A DNA stretch of 64,000 nt from Sacculina carcini. Taxonomy: Eukaryota; Arthropoda; Thecostraca; Sacculinidae. Under the pieces are notes generated by a model. The model was given only the letters and a program-made list of their open reading frames with translations. It was not told where the DNA came from and ran no database searches. Both the position numbers and the translations under genes were made by a program. Below, piece after piece: positions 31,737 to 41,399 of the stretch (its first letter is position 1; each line of letters begins with the position of its first letter). The DNA is taken from the NCBI GenBank assembly GCA_916048095.2, contig OU696571.1, positions 10,457,449 to 10,521,448 of the forward strand. The letters run 5' to 3'.

Positions 31737-34700
31737 ATCGGCAGGCCATGGTAGCTGCATCAGGTGGCCTGCCGCTCCTCACAGTAGCAGCTCGTGTCGG
31801 CACCAAATGGTTGTCCTTCATTGTTGACACCGGAGCAGGCGTCTCCGTCCTTCCGCGGACCGAGGTAAGCACACTGTCGCTCCTGCCAACATCAGTGCGG
31901 TTATCCGCAGCCAATGGCCAGCCCATGACAGTACACGGTGAGGTTCGTGTCGACATTGTGCTGCAGAAGCTGCGTCGGAAGTTCACATGGACATTTGTAG
32001 TATCCGACGCAGTGTCTCCATTGCTGGGCCACGATTTTTTGCGCCACTTTAAACTCATAGTCGATTGTCATCACAACTGCATTCGTGACACCACAACCTC
32101 GCTGCAAGCGCCGGCTAAGGTAAGTGGTGCACAACCAGTTGGCCTTGTCGTCAACGACTTGAGTAATTTTCCTCATACTGTGCGCACGTTGATGTCTGAT
32201 CATCCATCGCTACTTGCACCACGGTCAAACAATATGGTTTCTATGCCTGTTCAGCACAGCATTGACACGGGCAGTGCCGCACCGGTCTTTGCTCGGCCTC
32301 GCCGACTGACGCCCGATAAAGATAATGCCGCTCGATCTGCTTTCGAAGATCTCTTAGCGTCCGGTGTCGTCCGTCGCTCCAACTCGCCGTGGGCTTCTCC
32401 GCTTCATATGGTTGCTAAGAAAGCACCCGGCGAGTGGCGCATCACGGGAGATTATCGGGCGCTCAATGTCAAGACTGTGCATGACAGATTTCCGATCCCA
32501 CATATCCAGGATCTGTCAGCACATTTAGACGGCATGACAGTATTTTCCAAATTGGACCTACTACAGGCATATCATCAGGTTCCGATGAGTGAAGCCGACA
32601 TACCGAAAACCGCTGTAGTGACTCCTTTCGGTTTATTTGAATATTTGTTTATGCCGTTGGGTCTCAAAAACGCCGGAGCCACCTTTCAGCGCATGATGAG
32701 TACGATACTTGCCCACCTGTCGTGCACATTCGTTTATCTAGACGATGTTCTCGTGTTCTCGGTTGACGAGCAGCAGCACACGCGCGACCTGGCAGCAGTA
32801 TTTGACGTTTTTGAAAAGCATGGTCTCCGATTATCTCTGGACAAGTGTTGTTTTTACAGGTCAGAGATTGATTTCCTTGGTCACAAGATCACTGCCGACG
32901 GTGTTTGCCCGCCGGATTCCAAAGTGAGTGTCATTAATGATTTTCCTTTACCTTCTGATTCTGCTTCACTGCGTAGATTTCTGGGCATGGTAGGTTTTTA
33001 CCGCCGTATGATCCCTGGTTTCGCGACCCTTGTTCACCCTTTGTCGGAACGCAGTAGAATAGAGCCAAATTCAAAAAGCCTTTCGCTCACTGCAGACGAG
33101 ATAGCTGCGTTTGAAGGCGTCAAGCGAGCCCTGAGTGACGCATGCACGCTACCTCATCCCAAAGCTAACTGTGATCAGCTTCAGCTAGTCACCGACTGCT
33201 CATCGACGGCTGCTGGCGCTGCACTTCACCAGATGGTGGACGGGGTGCCTAGGCCCATCTCGTTTTTTTCAAAGAAGCTTTCTGCCGCGCAGCGGAAGTA
33301 CTCTGTCTACGACCGCGAATTGTTGGCCGCTTATTACGCCGTGGGACATTTCCGTCATTTCCTGGAGGGGCGAGCGGTAACGCTGCTAACCGATCACAAA
33401 CCGCTCGTCTCGGCTTTTCGCAGTCCTCGCATGGCTAAGTCAGACAGACAGCAGCGGCATTGGTCATATATTACCGAATATGTGTCCGATGTTCAGCATG
33501 TTCGCGGCGCCGAGAACGTGGTCGCAGATTGCCTTTCGAGAGATGTGAACGTCATCCAATTGGAAGCATTTGATCTGCCCGCCATTGCGCGTGCTCAGCT
33601 GGATGATCGCGATGTTATGATTCACGCCGACAGCCTGAAGAAGTTCAACTTGTCCGATGATACCGTGCTATTGTGTGATACAACAACGCCTCATCCTAGG
33701 CCGTTTCTACCGCAGAGATGCCGGTTTCACGTGTTCCAGCAGCTGCACAATATTGCACATCCTGGGGTTCGCGCCAGCACACGCGTGATAAAATCCAGGT
33801 ATGTATGGCCTCACATGGACAAAGATATTAAAGATTGGGTACGTAGTTGTACTGCCTGCCAACAATCAAAGATCACGCGCCACACAAAGTCGCCACTTTC
33901 GCAGTTTGATCTTCCTAGCGCACGATTCGAGGTGGTTCACTTAGATCTCGTCGGGCCTCTGCCGCCGGCGGTTACAGCTGGTCACTCATTTTCCACGCCG
34001 TTCAGATACATACTGACATGCGTCGATCGTGCAAGCCGCTGGCCCGAGGCGATGCCACTCACTGACATCACTGCAGCATCTGTTGCCAACGCCTTCTTCA
34101 CTGGCTGGATTTCGCGTTTCGGTGTCCCACTCCATGTGGTAACGGATCGCGGAACCCAGTTTGAATCTGAGCTGTTCGAGGAATTATCCAAACTGGTAGG
34201 TTTTCATCGTGTTCGGACGACCGCCTATCACCCCCAATCTAACGGCATGGTAGAGCGTCTTCATCGCGTAATTAAAACAGCTATCATAGCCCGTAAAGAA
34301 TGCTGGCTTTCGGCTCTTCCGGTCGTCATGTTGGGGATCCGATTGCTGCCCGCGGAGTCCGGTTTTTCGCCATTCACGGCCGTTACGGGCGGATATCTGC
34401 TGTGTCCTCGGGTGCCAACAGGTGAAAACGTGTCCATTAAAGCACAGCACGACTTCGTGGGCGAACTCAACAAGAGAATGCAGGAGATCGACTTTCACAG
34501 CTTGTCAGCCGGCACATCACACAGCACTCCGACATCCTACGTGCCAGCGCAGCTGATGACATGTGAGCATGTGTGGTTGCGTGTCGATCGTGTCCGCCGT
34601 CCACTCGAGGCACCTTATCGGGGCCCTTTTCGCGTCGTATCCAGAACGCCGAAGGTTTTCACCATCGCTCTGCCAACTGGCGGGTCAGAGTCCGTCTCGA

Positions 34701-34921
34701 TAGATCGTCTGAAGCCAGCCATCGTCACTGCTGCGTCACCGGTCAAGGCCCCTTCGTCGCAGCCTCCTCCGGTTCCACGTGCACGTGTTACGCCCGCCAG
34801 CACCACTACGACACGGCCTGTTCCTGTACCTGCTCCTCGTGCATCACTACCAAAGACAATCACTACCAGATGCGGTCGTACGGTTAGATTCAAGACAGCA
34901 CCGGATTTTCACTATTTTTGA
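31448..34921 (+). CDS. pol: CsRn1-type gypsy Pol polyprotein (inner element)
   Basis: 1157 codons are open from 31448; in life it is probably reached by -1 frameshift from gag. Domains in order: aspartic protease (FIVDTGAGVSV, Asp127); reverse transcriptase with FSKLDLLQAYHQVP and the catalytic YLDD at about 430-433; RNase H (LVTDCSST near 583, LTDHKPLVSAF near 649); integrase zinc finger (H-H-C-C, about 765-805). The integrase core has HLDLVGPLP (Asp833), TDRGTQFES (Asp900) and NGMVERLHR (Glu936), a DD35E spacing. The C-terminus has the GPFRVVS barrel and a Pro/Thr-rich tail. All catalytic residues are present, so it may be functional. Confidence 0.93.
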   Translation: MLGRARYVYPSSDHSSQRTTAGESIKRQIRHRTAAFSFRPTPESVSWSYIFWRRCTHVQAMVSVATETSKSSDATIIQGLLAGACRSFPSVDPGKLDRQAMVAASGGLPLLTVAARVGTKWLSFIVDTGAGVSVLPRTEVSTLSLLPTSVRLSAANGQPMTVHGEVRVDIVLQKLRRKFTWTFVVSDAVSPLLGHDFLRHFKLIVDCHHNCIRDTTTSLQAPAKVSGAQPVGLVVNDLSNFPHTVRTLMSDHPSLLAPRSNNMVSMPVQHSIDTGSAAPVFARPRRLTPDKDNAARSAFEDLLASGVVRRSNSPWASPLHMVAKKAPGEWRITGDYRALNVKTVHDRFPIPHIQDLSAHLDGMTVFSKLDLLQAYHQVPMSEADIPKTAVVTPFGLFEYLFMPLGLKNAGATFQRMMSTILAHLSCTFVYLDDVLVFSVDEQQHTRDLAAVFDVFEKHGLRLSLDKCCFYRSEIDFLGHKITADGVCPPDSKVSVINDFPLPSDSASLRRFLGMVGFYRRMIPGFATLVHPLSERSRIEPNSKSLSLTADEIAAFEGVKRALSDACTLPHPKANCDQLQLVTDCSSTAAGAALHQMVDGVPRPISFFSKKLSAAQRKYSVYDRELLAAYYAVGHFRHFLEGRAVTLLTDHKPLVSAFRSPRMAKSDRQQRHWSYITEYVSDVQHVRGAENVVADCLSRDVNVIQLEAFDLPAIARAQLDDRDVMIHADSLKKFNLSDDTVLLCDTTTPHPRPFLPQRCRFHVFQQLHNIAHPGVRASTRVIKSRYVWPHMDKDIKDWVRSCTACQQSKITRHTKSPLSQFDLPSARFEVVHLDLVGPLPPAVTAGHSFSTPFRYILTCVDRASRWPEAMPLTDITAASVANAFFTGWISRFGVPLHVVTDRGTQFESELFEELSKLVGFHRVRTTAYHPQSNGMVERLHRVIKTAIIARKECWLSALPVVMLGIRLLPAESGFSPFTAVTGGYLLCPRVPTGENVSIKAQHDFVGELNKRMQEIDFHSLSAGTSHSTPTSYVPAQLMTCEHVWLRVDRVRRPLEAPYRGPFRVVSRTPKVFTIALPTGGSESVSIDRLKPAIVTAASPVKAPSSQPPPVPRARVTPASTTTTRPVPVPAPRASLPKTITTRCGRTVRFKTAPDFHYF

Positions 34922-34996
34922 TGATTTTTGTACTACTGATTTATCGTGTGTTTTTTTATTCAGGACTTGTCCATGAAACGGGTCATTTTGCTGCTA

Positions 34997-35037
<41 letters not shown>

Positions 35038-35249
35038 TGTGTGTGCCTATCTTGACATGTATCACTTCTACCCATCGTGGTAACTGACATTTGCACATTT
35101 GGATGTTCGAATGTGTGAGTATATTGTGTCTATATTGTGTGTGTGTGTGTGTGACTACGTATGAGTGTGCGCACATGTGTATGTATGATTTGTGATATGT
35201 ATGACCGACCTTGACGTGTTATGAACTCCGTTCTCAGGCGGCGGAGTAC
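34922..35249 (+). other. gypsy 3'UTR with (TA)n
   Basis: From the pol stop to the LTR. Contains a (TA)n run at 34996-35038 and ends GGCGGCGGAGTAC directly before the LTR; a purine-rich stretch there may serve as polypurine tract. Confidence 0.7.
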
Positions 35250-35706
35250 TGTGGAGGCGTGCAAGTTGCGTGGTTGGGCGGTTGTATGTCTGTGTGTATC
35301 CAAGTGTATCCTTTGTGTGTGCGTTTCGCTCGTTTGTATGCGTGTCTGGCGTGTATGCATGTCAAGTGTATGTCTGTGTGTATCCAAGTGTATCCTTTGT
35401 GTGTGCGTTTCGCTCGTTTGTATGCGTGTCTGGCGTGTATGCATGTCAAGTGTATGTCTGTGTGTATCCTTCTGTATTGGTGAACGCGGTTAGGCGTTTG
35501 TGTAGGAATGTGACCGTGTGAATGGTCATGTGACCGTGTGAAAGGTCACATGACCGAGCTTATATAACACGGCACACTGCCGGTCAAAGGGCCATTCGCT
35601 CGGATTCGCTCGCATTCGCTGGTATTATCTTGTATTGTGATCTCGCCTGCAATAGACTTTTCTCGCCGTGTTTTCCTCGTTTTCAATGTGGCTTCACGAC
35701 GCCACA
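35250..35706 (+). mobile_element. gypsy LTR 2 (457 bp; 3' LTR of inner element)
   Basis: Runs TGTGGAGGCG...CGCCACA in forward orientation, opposite to LTR 1 and LTR 3. It has the same internal 84-bp tandem duplication. It is followed by about 28 bases of filler before reverse-strand pol sequence begins. Confidence 0.9.
35516..35567 (+). promoter_or_regulatory. LTR promoter: TATA box and GTGAC/GGTCA repeats
   Basis: A TATA box (TTATATAA, 35560-35567) is preceded by two roughly 21-bp repeats of the form TGTGACCGTGTGAAxGGTCA. Where they meet they create CATGTG and CACATG E-box cores and paired GGTCA half-sites (GGTCACATGACC). This is the expected place for the LTR promoter. The same block lies inverted in LTR 1 and LTR 3. 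Confidence 0.55.
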
Positions 35707-38700
35707 TACTATGTGTGGTTGCGTGTGCATGTGTGAATCCGGTGTTGTCTTGAATCTAACCGTACGACCGCATCTGGTAGTGATTGTCTTTGGTAGCGAT
35801 GCACGAGGAGCAGGTACAGGAACAGGCCGTGTCGTAGTGGTGCTGGCGGGCGTAACACGTGCACGTGGAACCGGACGAGGCTGCGACGAAGGGGCCTTGA
35901 CCGGTGACGCAGCAGTGACGATGGCTGGCTTCAGACGATCTATCGAGACGGACTCTGACCCGCCAGTTGGCAGAGCGATGGTAAAAACCTTCGGCGTTCT
36001 GGATACGACGCGAAAAGGGCCCCGATAAGGTGCCTCGAGTGGACGGCGGACACGATCGACACGCAACCACACATGCTCACATGTCATCAGCTGCGCTGGC
36101 ACGTAGGATGTCGGAGTGCTGTGTGACGTGCCGGCTGACAAGCTGTGAAAGTCGATCTCCTGCATTCTCTTGTTGAGTTCGCCCACGAAGTCGTGCTGTG
36201 CTTTAATGGACACGTTTTCACCTGTTGGCACCCGAGGACACAGCAGATATCCGCCCGTAACAGCCGTGAATGGCGAAAAACCGGACTCCGCGGGCAGCAA
36301 TCGGATCCCCAACATGACGACCGGAAGAGCCGAAAGCCAGCATTCTTTACGGGCTATGATAGCTGTTTTAATTACGCGATGAAGACGCTCTACCATGCCG
36401 TTAGATTGGGGGTGATAGGCGGTCGTCCGAACACGATGAAAACCTACCAGTTTGGATAATTCCTCGAACAGTTCAGATTCAAACTGGGTTCCGCGATCCG
36501 TTACCACATGGAGTGGGACACCGAAACGCGAAATCCAGCCAGTGAAGAAGGCGTTGGCAACAGATGCTGCAGTGATGTCAGTGAGTGGCATCGCCTCGGG
36601 CCAGCGGCTTGCACGATCGACGCATGTCAGTATGTATCTGAACGGCGTGGAAAATGAGTGACCAGCTGTAACCGCCGGCGGCAGAGGACCGACGAGATCT
36701 AAGTGAACCACCTCGAATCGCGCGCTAGGAAGATCAAACTGCGACAGTGGCGACTTTGTGTGGCGCGTGATCTTTGATTGTTGGCAGGCAGTACAACTAC
36801 GTACCCAATCTTTAATATCTTTGTCCATGTGAGGCCATACATACCTGGATTTTATCACGCGTGTGCTGGCGCGAACCCCAGGATGTGCAATATTGTGCAG
36901 CTGCTGGAACACGTGAAACCGGCATCTCTGCGGTAGAAACGGCCAAGGATGAGGCGTTGTTGTATCACACAGTAGCACGGTATCATCGGACAAGTTGAAC
37001 TTCTTCAGGCTGTCGGCGTGAATCATAACATCGCGATCATCCAGCTGAGCACGCGCAATGGCGGGCAGATCAAATGCTTCCAATTGGATGACGTTCACAT
37101 CTCTCGAAAGGCAATCTGCGACCACGTTCTCGGCGCCGCGAACATGCTGAACATCGGACACATATTCGGTAATATATGACCAATGCCGCTGCTGTCTGTC
37201 TGACTTAGCCATGCGAGGACTGCGAAAAGCCGAGACGAGCGGTTTGTGATCGGTTAGCAGCGTTACCGCTCGCCCCTCCAGGAAATGACGGAAATGTCCC
37301 ACGGCGTAATAAGCGGCCAACAATTCGCGGTCGTAGACAGAGTACTTCCGCTGCGCGGCAGAAAGCTTCTTTGAAAAAAACGAGATGGGCCTAGGCACCC
37401 CGTCCACCATCTGGTGAAGTGCAGCGCCAGCAGCCGTCGATGAGCAGTCGGTGACTAGCTGAAGCTGATCACAGTTAGCTTTGGGATGAGGTAGCGTGCA
37501 TGCGTCACTCAGGGCTCGCTTGACGCCTTCAAACGCAGCTATCTCGTCTGCAGTGAGCGAAAGGCTTTTTGAATTTGGCTCTATTCTACTGCGTTCCGAC
37601 AAAGGGTGAACAAGGGTCGCGAAACCAGGGATCATACGGCGGTAAAAACCTACCATGCCCAGAAATCTACGCAGTGAAGCAGAATCAGAAGGTAAAGGAA
37701 AATCATTAATGACACTCACTTTGGAATCCGGCGGGCAAACACCGTCGGCAGTGATCTTGTGACCAAGGAAATCAATCTCTGACCTGTAAAAACAACACTT
37801 GTCCAGAGATAATCGGAGACCATGCTTTTCAAAAACGTCAAATACTGCTGCCAGGTCGCGCGTGTGCTGCTGCTCGTCAACCGAGAACACGAGAACATCG
37901 TCTAGATAAACGAATGTGCACGACAGGTGGGCAAGTATCGTACTCATCATGCGCTGAAAGGTGGCTCCGGCGTTTTTGAGACCCAACGGCATAAACAAAT
38001 ATTCAAATAAACCGAAAGGAGTCACTACAGCGGTTTTCGGTATGTCGGCTTCACTCATCGGAACCTGATGATATGCCTGTAGTAGGTCCAATTTGGAAAA
38101 TACTGTCATGCCGTCTAAATGTGCTGACAGATCCTGGATATGTGGGATCGGAAATCTGTCATGCACAGTCTTGACATTGAGCGCCCGATAATCTCCCGTG
38201 ATGCGCCACTCGCCGGGTGCTTTCTTAGCAACCATATGAAGCGGAGAAGCCCACGGCGAGTTGGAGCGACGGACGACACCGGACGCTAAGAGATCTTCGA
38301 AAGCAGATCGAGCGGCATTATCTTTATCGGGCGTCAGTCGGCGGGGCCGAGCAAAGACCGGTGCGGCACTGCCCGTGTCAATGCTGTGCTGAACAGGCAT
38401 AGAAACCATATTGTTTGACCGTGGTGCAAGTAGCGATGGATGATCAGACATCAACGTGCGCACAGTATGAGGAAAATTACTCAAGTCGTTGACGACAAGG
38501 CCAACTGGTTGTGCACCACTTACCTTAGCCGGCGCTCGCAGCGAGGTTGTGGTGTCACGAATGCAGTTGTGATGACAATCGACTATGAGTTTAAAGTGGC
38601 GCAAAAAATCGTGGCCCAGCAATGGAGACACTGCGTCGGATACTACAAATGTCCATGTGAACTTCCGACGCAGCTTCTGCAGCACAATGTCGACACGAAC

Positions 38701-39195
38701 CTCACCGTGTACTGTCATGGGCTGGCCATTGGCTGCGGATAACCGCACTGATGTTGGCAGGAGCGACAGTGTGCTTACCTCGGTCCGCGGAAGGACGGAG
38801 ACACCTGCTCCGGTGTCAACAATGAAGGACAACCATTTGGTGCCGACACGAGCTGCTACTGTGAGGAGCGGCAGGCCACCTGATGCAGCTACCATGGCCT
38901 GCCGATCTAGTTTTCCGGGGTCGACGGACGGGAACGATCGGCAGGCACCGGCGATGAGCCCCTGGATGATGGTTGCATCGCTAGATTTGCTGGTTTCCGT
39001 GGCCACTGACACCATGGCTTGCACGTGCGTGCAGCGGCGCCAAAAAATATATGACCACGACACACTTTCGGGCGTTGGTCGGAATGAAAAGGCTGCAGTC
39101 CTATGCCGTATCTGGCGTTTGATACTCTCTCCTGCTGTCGTCCGCTGCGATGAGTGGTCGCTGCTTGGGTAAACATACCGGGCGCGGCCAGGCAC
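35683..39195 (-). CDS. pol: CsRn1-type gypsy Pol (outer element, altered C-terminus)
   Basis: 1170 codons, with the same domains and catalytic motifs as the inner copy (DTGA, YLDD, RNase H Asp residues, integrase DDE). Only a few substitutions are visible (for example IIQGLI for IIQGLL, SLRAP for SLQAP, HPWPF for HPRPF). The natural ending DFHYF is lost: after KTTPDS the frame reads through junction filler into the inverted LTR 2 and stops there, adding about 17 foreign residues. The catalytic core is intact. Its normal 3'UTR is displaced to 30357-29857. Confidence 0.9.
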   Translation of the reverse strand: MPGRARYVYPSSDHSSQRTTAGESIKRQIRHRTAAFSFRPTPESVSWSYIFWRRCTHVQAMVSVATETSKSSDATIIQGLIAGACRSFPSVDPGKLDRQAMVAASGGLPLLTVAARVGTKWLSFIVDTGAGVSVLPRTEVSTLSLLPTSVRLSAANGQPMTVHGEVRVDIVLQKLRRKFTWTFVVSDAVSPLLGHDFLRHFKLIVDCHHNCIRDTTTSLRAPAKVSGAQPVGLVVNDLSNFPHTVRTLMSDHPSLLAPRSNNMVSMPVQHSIDTGSAAPVFARPRRLTPDKDNAARSAFEDLLASGVVRRSNSPWASPLHMVAKKAPGEWRITGDYRALNVKTVHDRFPIPHIQDLSAHLDGMTVFSKLDLLQAYHQVPMSEADIPKTAVVTPFGLFEYLFMPLGLKNAGATFQRMMSTILAHLSCTFVYLDDVLVFSVDEQQHTRDLAAVFDVFEKHGLRLSLDKCCFYRSEIDFLGHKITADGVCPPDSKVSVINDFPLPSDSASLRRFLGMVGFYRRMIPGFATLVHPLSERSRIEPNSKSLSLTADEIAAFEGVKRALSDACTLPHPKANCDQLQLVTDCSSTAAGAALHQMVDGVPRPISFFSKKLSAAQRKYSVYDRELLAAYYAVGHFRHFLEGRAVTLLTDHKPLVSAFRSPRMAKSDRQQRHWSYITEYVSDVQHVRGAENVVADCLSRDVNVIQLEAFDLPAIARAQLDDRDVMIHADSLKKFNLSDDTVLLCDTTTPHPWPFLPQRCRFHVFQQLHNIAHPGVRASTRVIKSRYVWPHMDKDIKDWVRSCTACQQSKITRHTKSPLSQFDLPSARFEVVHLDLVGPLPPAVTAGHSFSTPFRYILTCVDRASRWPEAMPLTDITAASVANAFFTGWISRFGVPLHVVTDRGTQFESELFEELSKLVGFHRVRTTAYHPQSNGMVERLHRVIKTAIIARKECWLSALPVVMLGIRLLPAESGFSPFTAVTGGYLLCPRVPTGENVSIKAQHDFVGELNKRMQEIDFHSLSAGTSHSTPTSYVPAQLMTCEHVWLRVDRVRRPLEAPYRGPFRVVSRTPKVFTIALPTGGSESVSIDRLKPAIVTAASPVKAPSSQPRPVPRARVTPASTTTTRPVPVPAPRASLPKTITTRCGRTVRFKTTPDSHMHTQPHIVCGVVKPH

Positions 39196-39749
39196 TGCGA
39201 CGGCACCAGCGGCATCAACTCGTCTGCCAGCTTGCCGAGCTGTTCCAGCGGCGTCTGCTGTTGTGCAGCCAACACCGGGCCGAGAGCTGGTGGTAACGCC
39301 TGAGTAAACTTGTGACGAACTAAATCTTCCGTCACTTTTACTTTGCGTGCACGCGCCATCAGCTCACTAAGATAAACAGATGGTCGACCAGTCATGACAG
39401 TGCTAGAAATGAGCTCCTCAAATAGCTCCGTTTTGGATTTCTCGAGAGTCTGAAGAACCTCGGATTTGAGCTGTGAGTATGACTCTTGCTCCATTGTAGC
39501 AGGACTGACTTTGCACACCACGTTCGGGGGCAGAGCTGCGATGACGTGGTAGAATTTTGTGGACTCTACCGACACTCGCTGGAGGCGAAATTGTGCCTCC
39601 ATGATTGCGAACCAGCCTTCCATGCAATTCTCCATGAAAGGCGGTGGCTTAATAGTCACGCCATGCACAGGAGAAGCGGAAACGTCGACCACTGGTGTAC
39701 TTTCGGCCCCGTTTTTAGTTGGAAATGAGGCGGCGTTATCGCTCGCCAT
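38907..39749 (-). CDS. gag: CsRn1-type gypsy Gag (outer element)
   Basis: Starts at MASDNAASF (39749) and is open for about 280 codons, with the same C-x2-H-x9-C-x3-C knuckle near the end as the inner copy. It overlaps pol in the -1 frame. Nearly identical to the inner copy, showing that both are recent. Confidence 0.9.
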   Translation of the reverse strand: MASDNAASFPTKNGAESTPVVDVSASPVHGVTIKPPPFMENCMEGWFAIMEAQFRLQRVSVESTKFYHVIAALPPNVVCKVSPATMEQESYSQLKSEVLQTLEKSKTELFEELISSTVMTGRPSVYLSELMARARKVKVTEDLVRHKFTQALPPALGPVLAAQQQTPLEQLGKLADELMPLVPSQCLAAPGMFTQAATTHRSGRQQERVSNARYGIGLQPFHSDQRPKVCRGHIFFGAAARTCKPWCQWPRKPANLAMQPSSRGSSPVPADRSRPSTPEN

Positions 39750-39890
39750 AATGAAAGTTAAATTTGTGAACAAATTGAACAGAAAAGAATGAAATGGTAA
39801 ATTAAATGAAGAAAGAAATTTAAAGGAAAAAGATGAAATGAAGAAATCAAAACTCACGGAAGATGTGAACCTCGTAGGCGTCGAAGAATG

Positions 39891-39908
39891 ATCACGTCGG
39901 GGTCACCA
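39891..39908 (-). promoter_or_regulatory. Primer-binding site for tRNA-Trp (outer element)
   Basis: ATCACGTCGGGGTCACCA on the given strand is the reverse complement of the PBS, three bases inside LTR 3. It is the start site of minus-strand cDNA synthesis. Confidence 0.9.
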
Positions 39909-39911
39909 GTA

Positions 39912-40368
39912 TGTGGCGTCGTGAAGCCACATTGAAAACGAGGAAAACACGGCGAGAAAAGTCTATTGCAGGCGAGATCACAATACAAGATAATACCAGC
40001 GAATGCGAGCGAATCCGAGCGAATGGCCCTTTGACCGGCAGTGTGCCGTGTTATATAAGCTCGGTCATGTGACCTTTCACACGGTCACATGACCATTCAC
40101 ACGGTCACATTCCTACACAAACGCCTAACCGCGTTCACCAATACAGAAGGATACACACAGACATACACTTGACATGCATACACGCCAGACACGCATACAA
40201 ACGAGCGAAACGCACACACAAAGGATACACTTGGATACACACAGACATACACTTGACATGCATACACGCCAGACACGCATACAAACGAGCGAAGCGCACA
40301 CACAAAGGATACACTTGGATACACACAGACATACAACCGCCCAACCACGCAACTTGCACGCCTCCACA
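39912..40368 (-). mobile_element. gypsy LTR 3 (457 bp; 5' LTR of outer element)
   Basis: Reverse-oriented LTR with termini and length equal to LTR 1. It is directly followed inward by TAC and the PBS. A single base (GAAGCG for GAAACG) distinguishes its second 84-bp repeat, consistent with a young insertion. Confidence 0.9.
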
Positions 40369-40818
40369 CATTAATTGAACTCATTTCTATGTACTAAAAT
40401 CTAACATCCGATGACAATTGGGGCTAAATCTAAAAAACCAAAAAAACCTTAAAAAACATGTTTTTTTTGCCAAAAAAAACGCAACCAAAAAAACGTTTTT
40501 TGCATCACTATACGCGTACCGGTGACGGTACGCGAGCCATCGTCTACCGGTACATGGAGATTTTCCAGAAAAGAAAGAAACAGTAACGTCGTCAACGTCA
40601 AACTCCATGCCGCGGTGAAATGTCAACTTACTTTTATTATGTATTCATTATCTTTTTCCTGTATATATGAATATTACTATTATTCTACTATTATTATTAA
40701 TATATGAATATTACTATTACTATTTACTGAATATTGCTTCACCTGCCGGTCCCTGACACATTGAAAAAAACCCTGCCGGTCCGCCACATCAGATAGTTTG
40801 AGAAGCACTGCTCTACAG

Positions 40819-41399
40819 GGTACACTGCAGCGGAAATAAGAATTTAATCATGAGAACTCATCATGTACTTGCAGCCAGCTTAGTCATTTGGATGGTAGGC
40901 TAATATAGATGAATACAACATGTGCTGCATTCATTATAAGGCTTATAAAGGTGTTTTATTATTGCGGCTCTAGACATATTTGTTTTACATTTTTCGAACC
41001 AATATGGATCTTTCAACATTGTGGTCCGAGTGTTGAGGGACTCCGTTGCCTCATGTATATTTAATTTTGCTTAGTGACTTATTATTTGATTGGGACGTTT
41101 TCAGTGAACATGGTTTAATAAAAGCTTTTTTAAAACTATTAAATAACGGCCACATACTGAATTTTGAATTATTATTTTTACTCTAGATATGGCTGTGAAC
41201 GGCGCAACTATTACATTTGTAAAGTTTTGTGGGAATTTCAACCTGCTGCATGTCTTGTTTGTGTTATTTAATGTGGTAATAAATTTGTACATTGGTCTAT
41301 TTGTAAAATAAGGAGCTCTCTATGGCTTAGTGCATTGTGAGTAGTAGTTCGTGATATATCTCGATATATATCTTGACTGTTCCGCTCTTACTTATCTGC
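40819..41399. other. AT-rich, nothing recognised
   Basis: Right flank of the nest. No coding signature or repeat match seen. Confidence 0.5.

Larger units (their letters stand above)
29400..40368. mobile_element. CsRn1-type gypsy composite with inverted inner element
   Basis: The block begins TGTGGCGTCG and ends GCCTCCACA, flanked by CATC and CATT, a 4-bp duplication with one change. Read on the reverse strand it is 5'LTR (40368-39912), PBS, gag, pol, a junction, then an oppositely oriented LTR (35706-35250) and whole internal region (35249-30735), a second junction, a repeated pol C-terminus (30714-30358), 3'UTR and 3'LTR (29856-29400). The two internal regions differ at only a handful of residues. 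At both junctions the 16-bp string ACACGCAACCACACAT is present (30695-30710; inverted at 35711-35726). Confidence 0.9.
27964..40510. mobile_element. 1.57-kb hAT element, copy 2, split by gypsy composite
   Basis: The left part (27964-29399) and right part (40369-40510) together match the element at 16555-18122, including the TAGAGATGCGACC start and TTTTTTGCATCACTA end. Flanks TACGCGTA (27956-27963 and 40511-40518) are identical 8-bp target duplications inside the outer MITE. Without the gypsy insertion it would be about 1574 bp, nearly the same as copy 1 (1568 bp). No coding capacity. Confidence 0.9.
27936..40810. mobile_element. Outer hAT MITE split by 12.5 kb of nested insertions
   Basis: The left end CAGTGCTTCTCAAAGTGTGG at 27936 and right end ATAGTTTGAGAAGCACTG at 40810 are inverted termini. 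CTCTACAG flanks both sides exactly (27928-27935 and 40811-40818). Removing the inner hAT copy leaves an element of about 320 bp, a MITE. It is the oldest layer of the nest. Confidence 0.85.

Noticed and set aside
31471-32058. Antisense open frames inside gypsy pol (also 34184-34498 and the mirrored set at 36145-39172)
   Set aside because: Shadows of the pol gene; identical in both element copies and without independent motifs.
35211-35521. Three overlapping open frames of 83-90 codons in the LTR, repeated at 29585-29895 and 40097-40384
   Set aside because: The 84-bp tandem repeat inside the LTR is a multiple of three and poor in stops, so all frames stay open. No start context or family match.
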